Assembly: GCF_963675965.1 (NCBI RefSeq)
Contig: NZ_OY780935.1
Location: 3,460,501-3,524,500 of the forward strand
Length of the DNA stretch: 64,000 bases
Source: an uncultured Celeribacter sp.
GTDB lineage: Bacteria; Pseudomonadota; Alphaproteobacteria; Rhodobacterales; Rhodobacteraceae
Reading direction: 5' to 3'
The stretch's first letter is position 1; every line of letters begins with the position of its first letter. The notes beneath the pieces were generated by a model. The model was not told the DNA's origin. It searched no databases and saw nothing but the letters and a program-made list of their open reading frames with translations. Positions 43,636-52,747 of the stretch are shown here, piece after piece. The translations under genes were made by a program, and so were the position numbers.

Positions 43636-45852
43636 GTGTTCAGCCCAGTGATCCGTCTGATGATCCGCCAGGCAAGCCGTCTGGTCGGAGGCGTCACCCA
43701 GGCGATTGACGCGCAGCGGGACCGGCGATTCCTCTGGGCGCCACTGTGGTTCGGTTGTGGCATCGGGATCTATTTCTGGCTCCCGCAGGAGCCGACCGCC
43801 GCACTGCTCTTGGGCGGCATGTCGATCTGCCTGTGCCTTTTGGGGCTGCTGCGCGTGGTGCCCGATCCTGCACGTATCGTGATCTGGGGGCTGTGGCTGT
43901 GTCTGGCGGGGTTTTGCCTTGCCGGGGCGCGTGCGGCGACAGTCGCGCACCCGGTGCTGGGGTTTCGGTATTACGGACCGGTGCAGGGGCGGGTGATCCA
44001 GATTGATCGCTCCGCTTCGCAGGCGCTGCGACTGACGCTGGATCAGGTGGTGTTGCAGGATATGGATCCGGAGCGCACACCGAAACGGTTGCGCGTGGCG
44101 CTGCATGATCAACCCGCGCCGCCCTTCGATCTCTCGCCCGTGCCGGGCATGACCGTGTTGACGACGGCCATGCTGTCGCCGCCTCCGGGACCTGCGGAAC
44201 CGGGGGGATTCGATTTTCAGCGCATGGCCTGGTTTGACGGTCTGGGGGCGGTTGGCTACAGCCGTGCCCCTGTCCTGCGGCTGGACCGGCCACAATCGCG
44301 CCACGCCCTGTGGTTGGCGCGGATGCGCCATCATTTGTCGCAGGCGATACAGCATCAGATCCGGGGACAGCCGGGGGCCTTTGCCGCGGCCATACTGACC
44401 GGAGATCGCAGCGGCATCTCTGAAGATACGCAAGAGGCGTTGCGGCGCTCCAACCTGTCGCATCTTCTGGCCATTTCCGGACTGCATATGGGGCTCTTGA
44501 CCGGGGCTGTGTTCTTTGCCCTGCGGTTGGGGTTGGCGGTGTCGCCGTGGCTCGCCCTGCATTGGCCGATCAAGAAGATCGCGGCTCTGGCGGCTTTACT
44601 CGTCGGAACGCTGTATCTTGCGCTGTCGGGATGGAACGTGGCGACAGAACGCGCCTACGTCATGATCGCAGTGATGTTCGGCGCAGTTCTGCTCGACCGG
44701 CGTGCCGTGTCACTGCACAGCGTCGCCGTGGCCGCCCTGATCGTGCTGACGCTCCAGCCCGAGGTCTTGCCCGAACCCGGGTTCCAGATGTCCTTTTCGG
44801 CTACGACAGCTCTGGTCGTGGTCTTCGGTCGATTGCGCAGGATCTCGTGGTCGCGACGGCTTCCGGGGCCCCTGCGCGCTCTATTCGCGATGACACTCGC
44901 CTCGGCTGTGGCCGGACTGGCGACGGCCCCTTTCGCGGCCGCGCATTTCAATCGCGTCGCCAATTTCGGGTTGATTGCCAATTTCCTTGCGGTCCCCGCG
45001 ATGGGCAGCCTTGTGATGCCTGCAGCCTTGCTGGCGATGTTGATGTGGCCACTCGGGCTATCGGAACCAGCCTTCGCGGTCATGGCTCTGGGGTTGCGCT
45101 GGGTGCTGTGGGTGGCGCAGACGGTCAGCTCATGGGAGGGCGCGTTAAGCGGCCTTGTGACGCCGGATCCCTGGGTGGTGCCCGTGCTGAGTTTGGGCGC
45201 CTTGTTTGGTATCCTCTGGCGGGGCGCTGCGCGGCTGTTGGGGCCGGTCGCGCTGGTCTTGGCCCTTTGGGGCTGGAGCCAGAGTGAACGCCCTGTGCTG
45301 TTGATCGCCGACAGCGGGGCCTTCTGGGGGCAACTGGGGCCGGAAGGGCGCGTGCTGAGCCGCGCGCAGGGACATGGGTTTGCGGCCAGTGTCTGGCTGG
45401 AAAACGATGGGGATCTCGCGGCGCAGGGTGAGGCCGCCGTGCGTGGTGGTGGGACGGCAGAGGTGCTTGGGGTTAGGGCGGCCTTCGTGTCCGGGCGGGA
45501 CTGGCAGGACAAGACCCGCAGGGCGTGCCGGGATCATGATCTGGTGGTGCTCAATCAGCTATGGCAGGAGTCGCCGCCGGAGGGATGCCTGCTTGCGGAT
45601 TTAAGGCTGTTGCGTGCGAGTGGTGCGCTGGCTGTTGCGCCCTGTGATGAGGGCATCTGTCTAAGCACGAGTTTGCAACGGGCGGGGGTGCGCCTGTGGA
45701 ACGCGCCCGCGTTGCGTCGGCATCAACGCAGGGGGATCGCTGTCATCCGGCGTCGGGATCTGACCGCGGCGCATATCGCCTTGCCGCCGGGGGCGCTGGG
45801 AGGGCGGCTCATCTCTGGGTCAATATTGCCTGAAGCGGCGGGGCAGCCATAG
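43636..45852 (+). CDS. comEC: ComEC/Rec2 DNA-uptake channel
   Basis: 738 residues: membrane spans near residues 35-105, an N-terminal DUF4131 beta domain, then the Competence domain with LLAISGLHMGLLTGAVFF and many spans. It moves single-stranded DNA across the inner membrane. The C-terminal region should be a metallo-beta-lactamase-like nuclease, but I find no HxHxDH motif, so that domain seems degenerate. Uptake of GTA DNA in Rhodobacter needs ComEC, and a GTA lysis pair lies 8 kb to the left. Confidence 0.88.
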   Translation: MFSPVIRLMIRQASRLVGGVTQAIDAQRDRRFLWAPLWFGCGIGIYFWLPQEPTAALLLGGMSICLCLLGLLRVVPDPARIVIWGLWLCLAGFCLAGARAATVAHPVLGFRYYGPVQGRVIQIDRSASQALRLTLDQVVLQDMDPERTPKRLRVALHDQPAPPFDLSPVPGMTVLTTAMLSPPPGPAEPGGFDFQRMAWFDGLGAVGYSRAPVLRLDRPQSRHALWLARMRHHLSQAIQHQIRGQPGAFAAAILTGDRSGISEDTQEALRRSNLSHLLAISGLHMGLLTGAVFFALRLGLAVSPWLALHWPIKKIAALAALLVGTLYLALSGWNVATERAYVMIAVMFGAVLLDRRAVSLHSVAVAALIVLTLQPEVLPEPGFQMSFSATTALVVVFGRLRRISWSRRLPGPLRALFAMTLASAVAGLATAPFAAAHFNRVANFGLIANFLAVPAMGSLVMPAALLAMLMWPLGLSEPAFAVMALGLRWVLWVAQTVSSWEGALSGLVTPDPWVVPVLSLGALFGILWRGAARLLGPVALVLALWGWSQSERPVLLIADSGAFWGQLGPEGRVLSRAQGHGFAASVWLENDGDLAAQGEAAVRGGGTAEVLGVRAAFVSGRDWQDKTRRACRDHDLVVLNQLWQESPPEGCLLADLRLLRASGALAVAPCDEGICLSTSLQRAGVRLWNAPALRRHQRRGIAVIRRRDLTAAHIALPPGALGGRLISGSILPEAAGQP

Positions 45853-45885
45853 TGGCCCCCGCCGCACATTCCGGTGCTTTCGCGC

Positions 45886-46569
45886 TCAATAGCTGCGGAT
45901 CAGCCCGACCAGTTTGCCCTGGATCTCGACCTGGTCGACCGGCAGAACGCGGGTTTCATAGGCCGGGTTGGCGGCCTCCAGCGCGATCATGTTTCCCTGA
46001 CGCTGATAGCGTTTCAAGGTTGTTTCATAGCCCTGGACCATGGCCACGACGATATCGCCGTTGCTGGCCGAAGAGGTTTCGCGGATCACCACGATGTCGC
46101 CATCGTTGATCCCAACGTCGATCATCGAGTCACCTTTGACCTCGAGCGTGTAATGGCTGCCATGGCCAGACAGGAGCGCACCGGGGACGGCGATGTTCTG
46201 GGCGGTGTCATTGATCGCCTCGATCGGAACGCCGGCGGCGATTTTGCCCACCAGTGGCAGGTTCATCGCCGCGACACTTTCGTCATTGGCTGCGCCCTTG
46301 GCAGAGGCTGAGCTGTCTGCGTCGCGGGTGGGCGCCGAGGGCATCCCACCGAGGCTTTCGGGCAGTTTGACGATCTCGATGGCCCGGGCGCGGTGGGCCA
46401 GACGGCGAATGAAACCGCGTTCTTCCAGGGCCGTGATCAGACGGTGAATGCCGGATTTGGACCGCAGATCCAAAGCCTCTTTCATCTCGTCAAAAGACGG
46501 GGGGACACCATCGCGGTGCATCCGTGTGTTGATGAACTCCAACAGCTGAAGTTGTTTTTTTGTCAGCAC
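45886..46569 (-). CDS. lexA: LexA, SOS repressor
   Basis: 227 residues. The N-terminal winged helix (MLTKKQLQLLEFINTRMHRDGVPPSFDEMKEALDLRSKSGIHRLI) is followed by the self-cleavage site A112-G113, catalytic S148 (GDSM) and K186 (ETTLKRY). RecA-stimulated cleavage relieves SOS genes. Three GTTC repeats at 46923-46948 are its likely own operator, 354 bases upstream. Confidence 0.96.
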   Translation of the reverse strand: MLTKKQLQLLEFINTRMHRDGVPPSFDEMKEALDLRSKSGIHRLITALEERGFIRRLAHRARAIEIVKLPESLGGMPSAPTRDADSSASAKGAANDESVAAMNLPLVGKIAAGVPIEAINDTAQNIAVPGALLSGHGSHYTLEVKGDSMIDVGINDGDIVVIRETSSASNGDIVVAMVQGYETTLKRYQRQGNMIALEAANPAYETRVLPVDQVEIQGKLVGLIRSY

Positions 46570-46922
46570 TGCTTCGCTCCTTATTGCGCCGGTCTGACCG
46601 ATTGCCCCAGTCCGGGCTGGACGATCGGTTTGTCGTTTTCCAGGTGCCGTGCGGTTTGGCGCCTGTCAGTGTGTGCCCTGTGCAATGCCGATAATCATTG
46701 GGCTCAATTACCCCGGCGCTGCGCCATAAGGCGTTGATTTCATGTTGCCCTTCAAGGCAGAAACGGTTCGCTCCACGGGCTGGGTCCTGTCAGGGGCGTT
46801 GCCGTCCGAATGCGTATTGCGCATCGTGGCAGTTCCGGTGGACCCAAAGCCTGTCTGCCGGTTTCCCGACAGCTGCACCGGTCCCCCACTGTCGTGAAGG
46901 TTCCAGATGGGACGATCTTTTT

Positions 46923-46948
46923 GTTCTGATAATGTTCTGCCATTGTTC
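46923..46948. promoter_or_regulatory. Tandem LexA box, three GTTC at 7-base spacing
   Basis: GTTC at 46923, 46934 and 46945, each separated by 7 bases, equals two overlapping copies of the alphaproteobacterial LexA box GTTC-N7-GTTC. A TTGACA (minus strand 46962-46957) adjoins it, so a leftward SOS-controlled promoter is likely. It is in the 501-base gap between moeA and lexA (46570-47070), otherwise without a gene I can support. Confidence 0.75.
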
Positions 46949-46979
46949 TTTGGGTGTGTCAACGCTTCTCTCCGGTTTT

Positions 46980-47025
46980 GTTCCGGGACCTGCTGCAGGT
47001 CCTTTCGGAAAGGAGGACCCGGAAC
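46980..47025. other. Branched hairpin element between moeA and lexA
   Basis: An outer 8-bp stem (GTTCCGGG / CCCGGAAC) encloses two hairpins, ACCTG-ctg-CAGGT and CCTTT-cgg-AAAGG, giving a three-way junction. GGACCTG-ctg-CAGGTCC is an alternative fold that would break the outer stem. No T-run follows on either strand. Function unknown; might process or attenuate moeA transcripts. Confidence 0.4.
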
Positions 47026-47070
47026 ATGTAAAAGAAGCGTTAAGTTCGGCGGCAGATGCCGCGCGACAGA

Positions 47071-48243
47071 TCAAAGTGCAATATAGGGGACGTTGCTGCC
47101 TGTCTCTGCGGCGGGCGCATGCGGGGCGCGCACCAGCAGCGCATCGGCGGTGGACAGGATCGACATCAGCGAACTGTCCTGACTGTCAAAGGGCCGGATA
47201 CCGTTCGTTTCCAGACGGGCGCGCATGTAATGGGCGCGCGGGCCGTTGGCGGGCAGAGGTTGCAACAGCCGTGCACTCTGTTGGGGGAGCGGGGCGGCGG
47301 GCAGGCCCTGCATCCGCGCCAGCGCGGGGGCCATGAACAATTTGGCCGTGACCATGGCAGAGACCGGGTTGCCGGGCAGCCCCAGCATGACCGCATCCAT
47401 CAACCGGCCCGCCATCAGTGGTTTGCCGGGCCGCATGGCGACTTTGTAAAAGGCACGTTCCAGCCCCAGATCGCTCGCGACCTTGCCGACAAGATCGTGA
47501 TCGCCGACCGAGGCGCCGCCGATTGTCACGATCAGATCGGCCCCCTCTGCCAACGCGAATGTGTGCCGCAGCGCCTCTTTGTGATCCGGAGCGATCGGGA
47601 GCAGGCGGGCGATTCCGCCAGCAGCCTCAACCATCGCGGCCAGACCAAAGCTGTTGGAGGCGATGATCTGCGCGGGGCCGGGGGCTTCGCCGGGCATGAC
47701 CAGCTCATCCCCGGTTGCGATCAGCGCAACGTTTGGGCGGCGATGCACAATCACCTCGGGAATGTTCATCGCCGCCAGCAGCACTATGTCCTGCGGTGTC
47801 AGCCTGCGTGGTGCCGCCAGACGGTCGCCGGTGCGAAAGTCGCCGCCAAGAGGGCGAATGTTGGTGCCGGTACCAGGTGTGTCGCTGACGGTGATATCAT
47901 CGCCGTCGCGGGTGACATTTTCCTGAATGATCACGCGCTGCGTGCCGGTTGGAATCGGAGCGCCGGTGAAAATGCGCACGGCCTGGCCTGCGCGCAGCGG
48001 TGCATCAAAGCCATGGCCTGCGGCAGCTTCGCCGATCACTTGGAACCGGTCGCCGAGGGCGACGCTGTCAGCGGAGACCGCATAGCCATCCATGGCAGAG
48101 GAGGAAAACGGCGGCTGATCGCGGCGGGCCATGGCGTCTTCGGCCAGAACGCGCCCGGCAGCCTGCCGCAGGGGAACGCGTTCTGTGCCCAGCGGGGCGC
48201 AGAGGCTCAGAACATTGTTCAGTGCGGCGTCGACAGAAATCAT
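47071..48243 (-). CDS. moeA: Molybdopterin molybdotransferase
   Basis: 390 residues. MoeA inserts molybdate into adenylylated molybdopterin. Family motifs RDQPPFSSSAMDGYAV, IFTGAPIPTGTQRVIIQENV and TIGGASVGDHDLV are all present. Starts 4 bases before the moaC stop (overlap at 48240-48243). SoxC is a local client of the cofactor. Confidence 0.95.
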   Translation of the reverse strand: MISVDAALNNVLSLCAPLGTERVPLRQAAGRVLAEDAMARRDQPPFSSSAMDGYAVSADSVALGDRFQVIGEAAAGHGFDAPLRAGQAVRIFTGAPIPTGTQRVIIQENVTRDGDDITVSDTPGTGTNIRPLGGDFRTGDRLAAPRRLTPQDIVLLAAMNIPEVIVHRRPNVALIATGDELVMPGEAPGPAQIIASNSFGLAAMVEAAGGIARLLPIAPDHKEALRHTFALAEGADLIVTIGGASVGDHDLVGKVASDLGLERAFYKVAMRPGKPLMAGRLMDAVMLGLPGNPVSAMVTAKLFMAPALARMQGLPAAPLPQQSARLLQPLPANGPRAHYMRARLETNGIRPFDSQDSSLMSILSTADALLVRAPHAPAAETGSNVPYIAL

Positions 48244-48755
48244 TGGTCGCTGTCCCGTGCCGTATCGTCCGCCTTTCGGGGCTCGGCCTCATAGGTGCCG
48301 GATTTGCCACCCTCTTTGCGCAGCAGCCGGGTGTGGAGAATTTCCATGCCCTTTTCGGCGGCTTTGAGCATGTCATAGACCGTCAGTGCCGCGACGGAGG
48401 CGGCGGTCAGGGCTTCCATCTCGACGCCGGTCTGGCCGGCGGTCTTGACCGTGGCGCGGATGCGAATGCCCGGCAGTTCTGCGTCTGGTTCCAGATCCAG
48501 CGTCACCTTTGTCACCGGCAGCGGATGGCACAACGGGATCAGATCCGAGGTCTTCTTCGCCCCCATGATCCCGGCAAGACGCGCAACGCCCAGCACATCG
48601 CCCTTGCGCGCGGTGCCTTCGGTCACCAGCGCCAGTGTTTCCGGGCGCATGCGGATGGCGCTTTCCGCCGTGGCCAGACGATGGGTCACAGCCTTGCCCG
48701 AGACGTCCACCATATGGGCGTTTCCGCTGTCATCGAAATGGGTGAGATCAGCCAT
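48240..48755 (-). CDS. moaC: Cyclic pyranopterin monophosphate synthase
   Basis: 171 residues. It forms cyclic pyranopterin monophosphate with MoaA. Motifs MVDVSGKAVTHRLATAES, KKTSDLIPLCHPL and GVEMEALTAASVAALTVYDMLKA are intact. Start at 48755 is preceded by AAAGGACGCTCC. Follows trpC by 59 bases. Confidence 0.95.
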   Translation of the reverse strand: MADLTHFDDSGNAHMVDVSGKAVTHRLATAESAIRMRPETLALVTEGTARKGDVLGVARLAGIMGAKKTSDLIPLCHPLPVTKVTLDLEPDAELPGIRIRATVKTAGQTGVEMEALTAASVAALTVYDMLKAAEKGMEILHTRLLRKEGGKSGTYEAEPRKADDTARDSDQ

Positions 48756-48814
48756 GGGAGCGTCCTTTCGGTGTGTCGGCAGGTGTTGCGGGCAGGAGTG
48801 ATCCCCCGGTGAGG

Positions 48815-49621
48815 TCATGACTTGGGGGGTACAGGATTGGCCAGAAGCGCGCGGGTGGCGGCCTCGACATCGTCCTGACGCATCAGGCTTTCGCCGATCA
48901 GGAAGCTGCGGGCGCCGTAGGCGGCCATATCGGCGAGATCGGCGGGGGTGAACAACCCGCTTTCACAGACCAGCCGGCGATCATCGGGCACCTGTTTGGA
49001 GAGGCTGCGGGTGGTGTCCAGTGTGGTTTCGAAGGTCTTGAGGTTGCGGTTGTTGATCCCGAGAAGCGGCGATTTGAGCGCAAGGGCACGCTCCAGCTCT
49101 TCGCGGTCGTGCACTTCAACCAGAACGTCCATGCCCAGCGCACAGGCCGCGTCTTCCAATTCCGCCGCCTGGCTGTCCTCGAGCGAGGCCATGATCAGCA
49201 GGATTGCATCGGCGCCCCAGGCGCGGGCCTCGGTGATCTGATAGGGGTCGTACATGAAGTCCTTGCGCAGCACTGGCAGGCTGACTTCGGCGCGGGACTG
49301 TTTCAGAAACTCGGGGGCGCCCTGAAACGAGGGACCATCGGTGAGCACAGACAGGCAGGTTGCGCCGCCGGCCTCATAGGCACGGGCAATGGCGGGCGGA
49401 TTGAAATCCGGGCGGATCAGCCCTTTGGAGGGGGAGGCCTTTTTGACCTCGGCGATCAGCCCGTAGCCGGTGGTTTCCGCCGCGGCCAAAGCGTCGGCAA
49501 AGCCGCGTGGGGCGCTTTGGGTGCGGGCATCGGCCTCTAGCGCGGACAGCGGCACAGTCTGTTTGGCCGCCGCGATTTCTTCGAGCTTATAGGCTTTGAT
49601 TTTGTCGAGTACTGTTGCCAT
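48815..49621 (-). CDS. trpC: Indole-3-glycerol-phosphate synthase
   Basis: 268 residues of the TIM-barrel TrpC family: LIAEVKKASPSKGLIRPDF, LRKDFMYDPYQITEARAWGADAILLI, GINNRNLKTFE, CESGLF. Full length, with a start at 49621. It lies far (9.3 kb) from trpD and trpG, though on the same strand, with the P450 and dct genes between. Confidence 0.95.
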   Translation of the reverse strand: MATVLDKIKAYKLEEIAAAKQTVPLSALEADARTQSAPRGFADALAAAETTGYGLIAEVKKASPSKGLIRPDFNPPAIARAYEAGGATCLSVLTDGPSFQGAPEFLKQSRAEVSLPVLRKDFMYDPYQITEARAWGADAILLIMASLEDSQAAELEDAACALGMDVLVEVHDREELERALALKSPLLGINNRNLKTFETTLDTTRSLSKQVPDDRRLVCESGLFTPADLADMAAYGARSFLIGESLMRQDDVEAATRALLANPVPPKS

Positions 49622-49671
49622 GGCGATTGAATACCTTGGGTTGGGGCCAAATGAAAGGACGCAGACGGGGT

Positions 49672-50868
49672 TTACAGCTGGACCATCAGCCGCGCGAGCC
49701 CGTGAAAATGCCATGTCGGGGCATAGCGCGGAGGCTCGGCCAGACGCAGGTGCGGGCAGCGTTCAAAAAGGATCGGCAGGGCGACGCGCATTTCCAGACG
49801 CGCCAGCGGGGCACCGACGCAGAAATGGACGCCCGCCCCGAAGGCGGTGTTCTGCTTGACCTTGCGGCTCGGGTCGAAACGGTCCGGATCGTCCCAGCCG
49901 TCGTCGTCGCGATTGGCTGCTCCAAGCAAAAGCCCGATCCGGCCGCCGCGTTTCAGCTCTTGTCCCAGAAAGGTCGTATCCTCATAGACCCAGCGCTGAA
50001 ACAGATGCAGCGGCGGGTCGAAGCGCAGAAGCTCCTCAATCGTCTGATCAATGGCTTCAGGGGCCAGAACGTCGGGGCCGAAGCCCTGTTCCAGAAGGGT
50101 TTTGACGGCGATCCCAAGGCTGTGCACCGTGGCCTCATGGCCCGCGTTCAACAGCAGGATGCAGGTTGTGATCAGCTCATCGGTGGTCAGCTTTTCACCG
50201 CCTTCCTCGGCGGCGATCAGGCTGGTGATCAGATCGTCGGCGGGCTGGCTGCGCCGCTCTTCAACATAGGCGCGCATGAAGGCGGAAAACTCCGTGGCCG
50301 CCCGGGCCGCCGCGTCTTCGATGGTGCGGGTGCGGGCAGGGGTGTAGACCGCGACCATGGCGTTCGACCACTCCAGAAGCTGTTCGCTCATGTTTTCCGG
50401 CACACCGAGCAGGCGACAGATGATGCGGACCGGCACCATTTTGCAAAAACCCGTCAGCAGATCGAAGGGGGCGTCCTTGGAGGTGCTTTCGGGAAACTGG
50501 TCGATCAGATCATTGGCGATTTCTTCCAGATCCGACACCAGCGCCTTGATCCGGCGCGATGTGAAGGCGCGCAGCACCAGCCCACGCAGGCGTTTGTGCC
50601 GGTCGCCTTCCAGTTCAAGCATGGAATGGTCTTCGATGTCATAGAAGGGGCGCAGGTGGGCAGGAATATCCGGTTCGAACCCTGCCGGCGCCTCGCGCCC
50701 GAAACGATTGTCCCGCAGCGCCATGGAAACGCCGTCATAGCCTGCGATGACGGGCAGGTTCAGATCCTCCCACCAGACCATTTTTCCTGCCGCGCGCAGC
50801 CGGTCGTAGAACGGATAGGGATTCTGGACGAAGTCGGGATCGGTCGGGGCGCAGGAGAGAGTTTTCAT
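49672..50868 (-). CDS. Cytochrome P450
   Basis: 398 residues, typical soluble bacterial P450. Haem cysteine C350 in FGAGVHFCVGAPLARLE, I-helix LLLNAGHEATVHS with acid-alcohol-type residues, and ExxR EELLRFDPP. No ferredoxin or reductase gene is adjacent, so electron donors are elsewhere. Substrate not predictable. Divergent from dctB. Confidence 0.92.
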   Translation of the reverse strand: MKTLSCAPTDPDFVQNPYPFYDRLRAAGKMVWWEDLNLPVIAGYDGVSMALRDNRFGREAPAGFEPDIPAHLRPFYDIEDHSMLELEGDRHKRLRGLVLRAFTSRRIKALVSDLEEIANDLIDQFPESTSKDAPFDLLTGFCKMVPVRIICRLLGVPENMSEQLLEWSNAMVAVYTPARTRTIEDAAARAATEFSAFMRAYVEERRSQPADDLITSLIAAEEGGEKLTTDELITTCILLLNAGHEATVHSLGIAVKTLLEQGFGPDVLAPEAIDQTIEELLRFDPPLHLFQRWVYEDTTFLGQELKRGGRIGLLLGAANRDDDGWDDPDRFDPSRKVKQNTAFGAGVHFCVGAPLARLEMRVALPILFERCPHLRLAEPPRYAPTWHFHGLARLMVQL

Positions 50869-50953
50869 GCCGCGACATTTATCGGAAGCGCTTCCCTTTG
50901 CAAGTCAGGTTTTCTACTCTGAGGCTCATGAAACGCGCACAAGGCCCTTTCTG

Positions 50954-52747
50954 ATGCAGCTCTCGTCCCCATCGACGGCAATTCGCGGCGCCTCTCGGCG
51001 GCGCCTTGTCCTTTGGGCGCTGGCGGTTGTGGTCACGGTGTTCGGGATAGGGCTTGTCACCTTTGCGCTGAGTTTCCGGGCCGAAGTGCGACAGGCGGCT
51101 GAGCGGGGGCAGTCGGAGCTGGCACTGGCGTCAGATCGCTTGACCACCGGGCTGCAGCGCTACCGCGAATTGGCGGTGCTGCTTTCAGACCATCCGACCG
51201 TTCTGGCGCTGTCCCTTTCGACGGGCTTTGGCGACAGTCCTCGGCAGGCCACGGCGGATCTTCTGCAGAGCATGGCGGATAAAACCGGGGCACAATCTTT
51301 GATGCTGGTGGCCCGCGATGGCACCCTTCTGGCGGCCGCCGAAGAGCAGACCCTTCCCAAAGGTGCGCAGGCCGCTGTGGATCGGGCGATGGAGGGGGCT
51401 TTGGGTACCACGCATTTCGTCACCACGGACGGGCGCCGGCGCTACGCGTTTGCGGCTCCGGTGTTTGCGCCGGGCGGGCCAGCGCGGGCTGCGGTGATCG
51501 TGAACGTCGATGTGGGCGCTCTGGAATGGGGGTGGCCGTCAGAGCCTTCGGCAATCTATTTCACCGATGAGCTGGGGGTGGTGTTCGTGGCCAACCGCTC
51601 TGAACTGGTGCTGCGCGGCGGTCTGGCCGGTGAGATGCCGGTTACGGCCCGCTACGACATCGGCGGCGTTGACGTCTGGTTTCATGATGCGGGGCCTTAC
51701 ATTCCGTCGCCTGCCATGCATCTGTCACAGGCCTTGCCAGTGGTCGGGCTGGAGGCGGAGTTGCTGAGGGATCTGAAGCCGGTGATCTCAGTCGCTGCGT
51801 TGCAGGGCGGTATGGCTGCAGCGCTGACGCTGGCCTTTATGAGCGTCCTGTTCTTTACGGGCGAACGGCGGCGGACACTGGCGGAGGCGAACCTGCGGCT
51901 GGAGGCCCGCGTGGCGGCGCGCACCGAGGCGCTGGAAATCGCCAACCGCGATCTGACCTATGAGGTCCACGAACGTCATGAGGCCGAAGCGCGCCTCAAA
52001 CGGGCGCAGGCCGATCTTGTGCAGGCGGGCAAACTGTCGGCGCTTGGGGAAATGTCGGCGGGCATCAGCCATGAGCTGAACCAACCGCTGATGGCGATCC
52101 GGTCCTTTGCGGAAAACGCGCAGGCCTTCCTCGATCGCGATGCGCCTCAGAAGGCGGCTGAGAACCTGGGCCGGATCTCGGAGCTGGCGCGCCGTATGGG
52201 GCGGATCATCAAGAACCTGCGGGCCTTTGCCCGTCAGGAACCGGAAACGATCACCGATGTGGAGCTTTGCGCGGTGGTCGATGCAGCGTTGGAAATGACA
52301 CAGGCCAAAGTGTCGCGCGCCGGGGTGAACGTCGCGTGGCAGCCGCCCGGGCCGGTCTGGGTGCGCGGCGGAGAGGTGCGCCTGCAACAAGTGGTCATGA
52401 ACCTGCTGTCGAATGCGGTGGACGCCATGGCCGACAGCGACCGGCGCCGGATCGACATCAAGATCGTTCCGGGGGATCCGACCCGGCTGTCGGTGTCAGA
52501 CAGCGGGCCGGGCATTGCCGAGCCGGACAAGATATTTGATCCGTTTTACACCACGAAAGCGGTGGGGGCGGCTGAGGGCATGGGCTTGGGTCTTTCGATT
52601 TCTTACGGGTTGGTCCAGTCTTTCGGGGGCCGGATTCGGGGGCAGAACCAAACTGGCGGCGGCGCAAAGTTCGTCATTGAACTGGTGCCTGCCAGACGGG
52701 GCGTGGGCCAGAAAAGTCTTGGGGAGGCAGAAAAGGAATGCGGATGA
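50954..52747 (+). CDS. dctB: DctB-type sensor histidine kinase
   Basis: 597 residues: membrane span near the N-terminus, a periplasmic dCache-like sensor (about 45-285), a second span, coiled coil, HisKA with H373 in MSAGISHELNQPLMAIRSF, and HATPase with NLLSNAVDAM, DSGPGIAEP and GMGLGLSI. It should sense C4-dicarboxylates and phosphorylate the response regulator, whose gene overlaps by 10 bases. The start at 50954 has a weak upstream signal. Confidence 0.88.
   Translation: MQLSSPSTAIRGASRRRLVLWALAVVVTVFGIGLVTFALSFRAEVRQAAERGQSELALASDRLTTGLQRYRELAVLLSDHPTVLALSLSTGFGDSPRQATADLLQSMADKTGAQSLMLVARDGTLLAAAEEQTLPKGAQAAVDRAMEGALGTTHFVTTDGRRRYAFAAPVFAPGGPARAAVIVNVDVGALEWGWPSEPSAIYFTDELGVVFVANRSELVLRGGLAGEMPVTARYDIGGVDVWFHDAGPYIPSPAMHLSQALPVVGLEAELLRDLKPVISVAALQGGMAAALTLAFMSVLFFTGERRRTLAEANLRLEARVAARTEALEIANRDLTYEVHERHEAEARLKRAQADLVQAGKLSALGEMSAGISHELNQPLMAIRSFAENAQAFLDRDAPQKAAENLGRISELARRMGRIIKNLRAFARQEPETITDVELCAVVDAALEMTQAKVSRAGVNVAWQPPGPVWVRGGEVRLQQVVMNLLSNAVDAMADSDRRRIDIKIVPGDPTRLSVSDSGPGIAEPDKIFDPFYTTKAVGAAEGMGLGLSISYGLVQSFGGRIRGQNQTGGGAKFVIELVPARRGVGQKSLGEAEKECG

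Noticed and set aside
46708..46962. 84-residue minus-strand frame starting in the LexA boxes
   Set aside because: Its start lies within the operator, it lacks a ribosome site, and its composition is not protein-like (Gly, Thr, Asn-rich and without structure).
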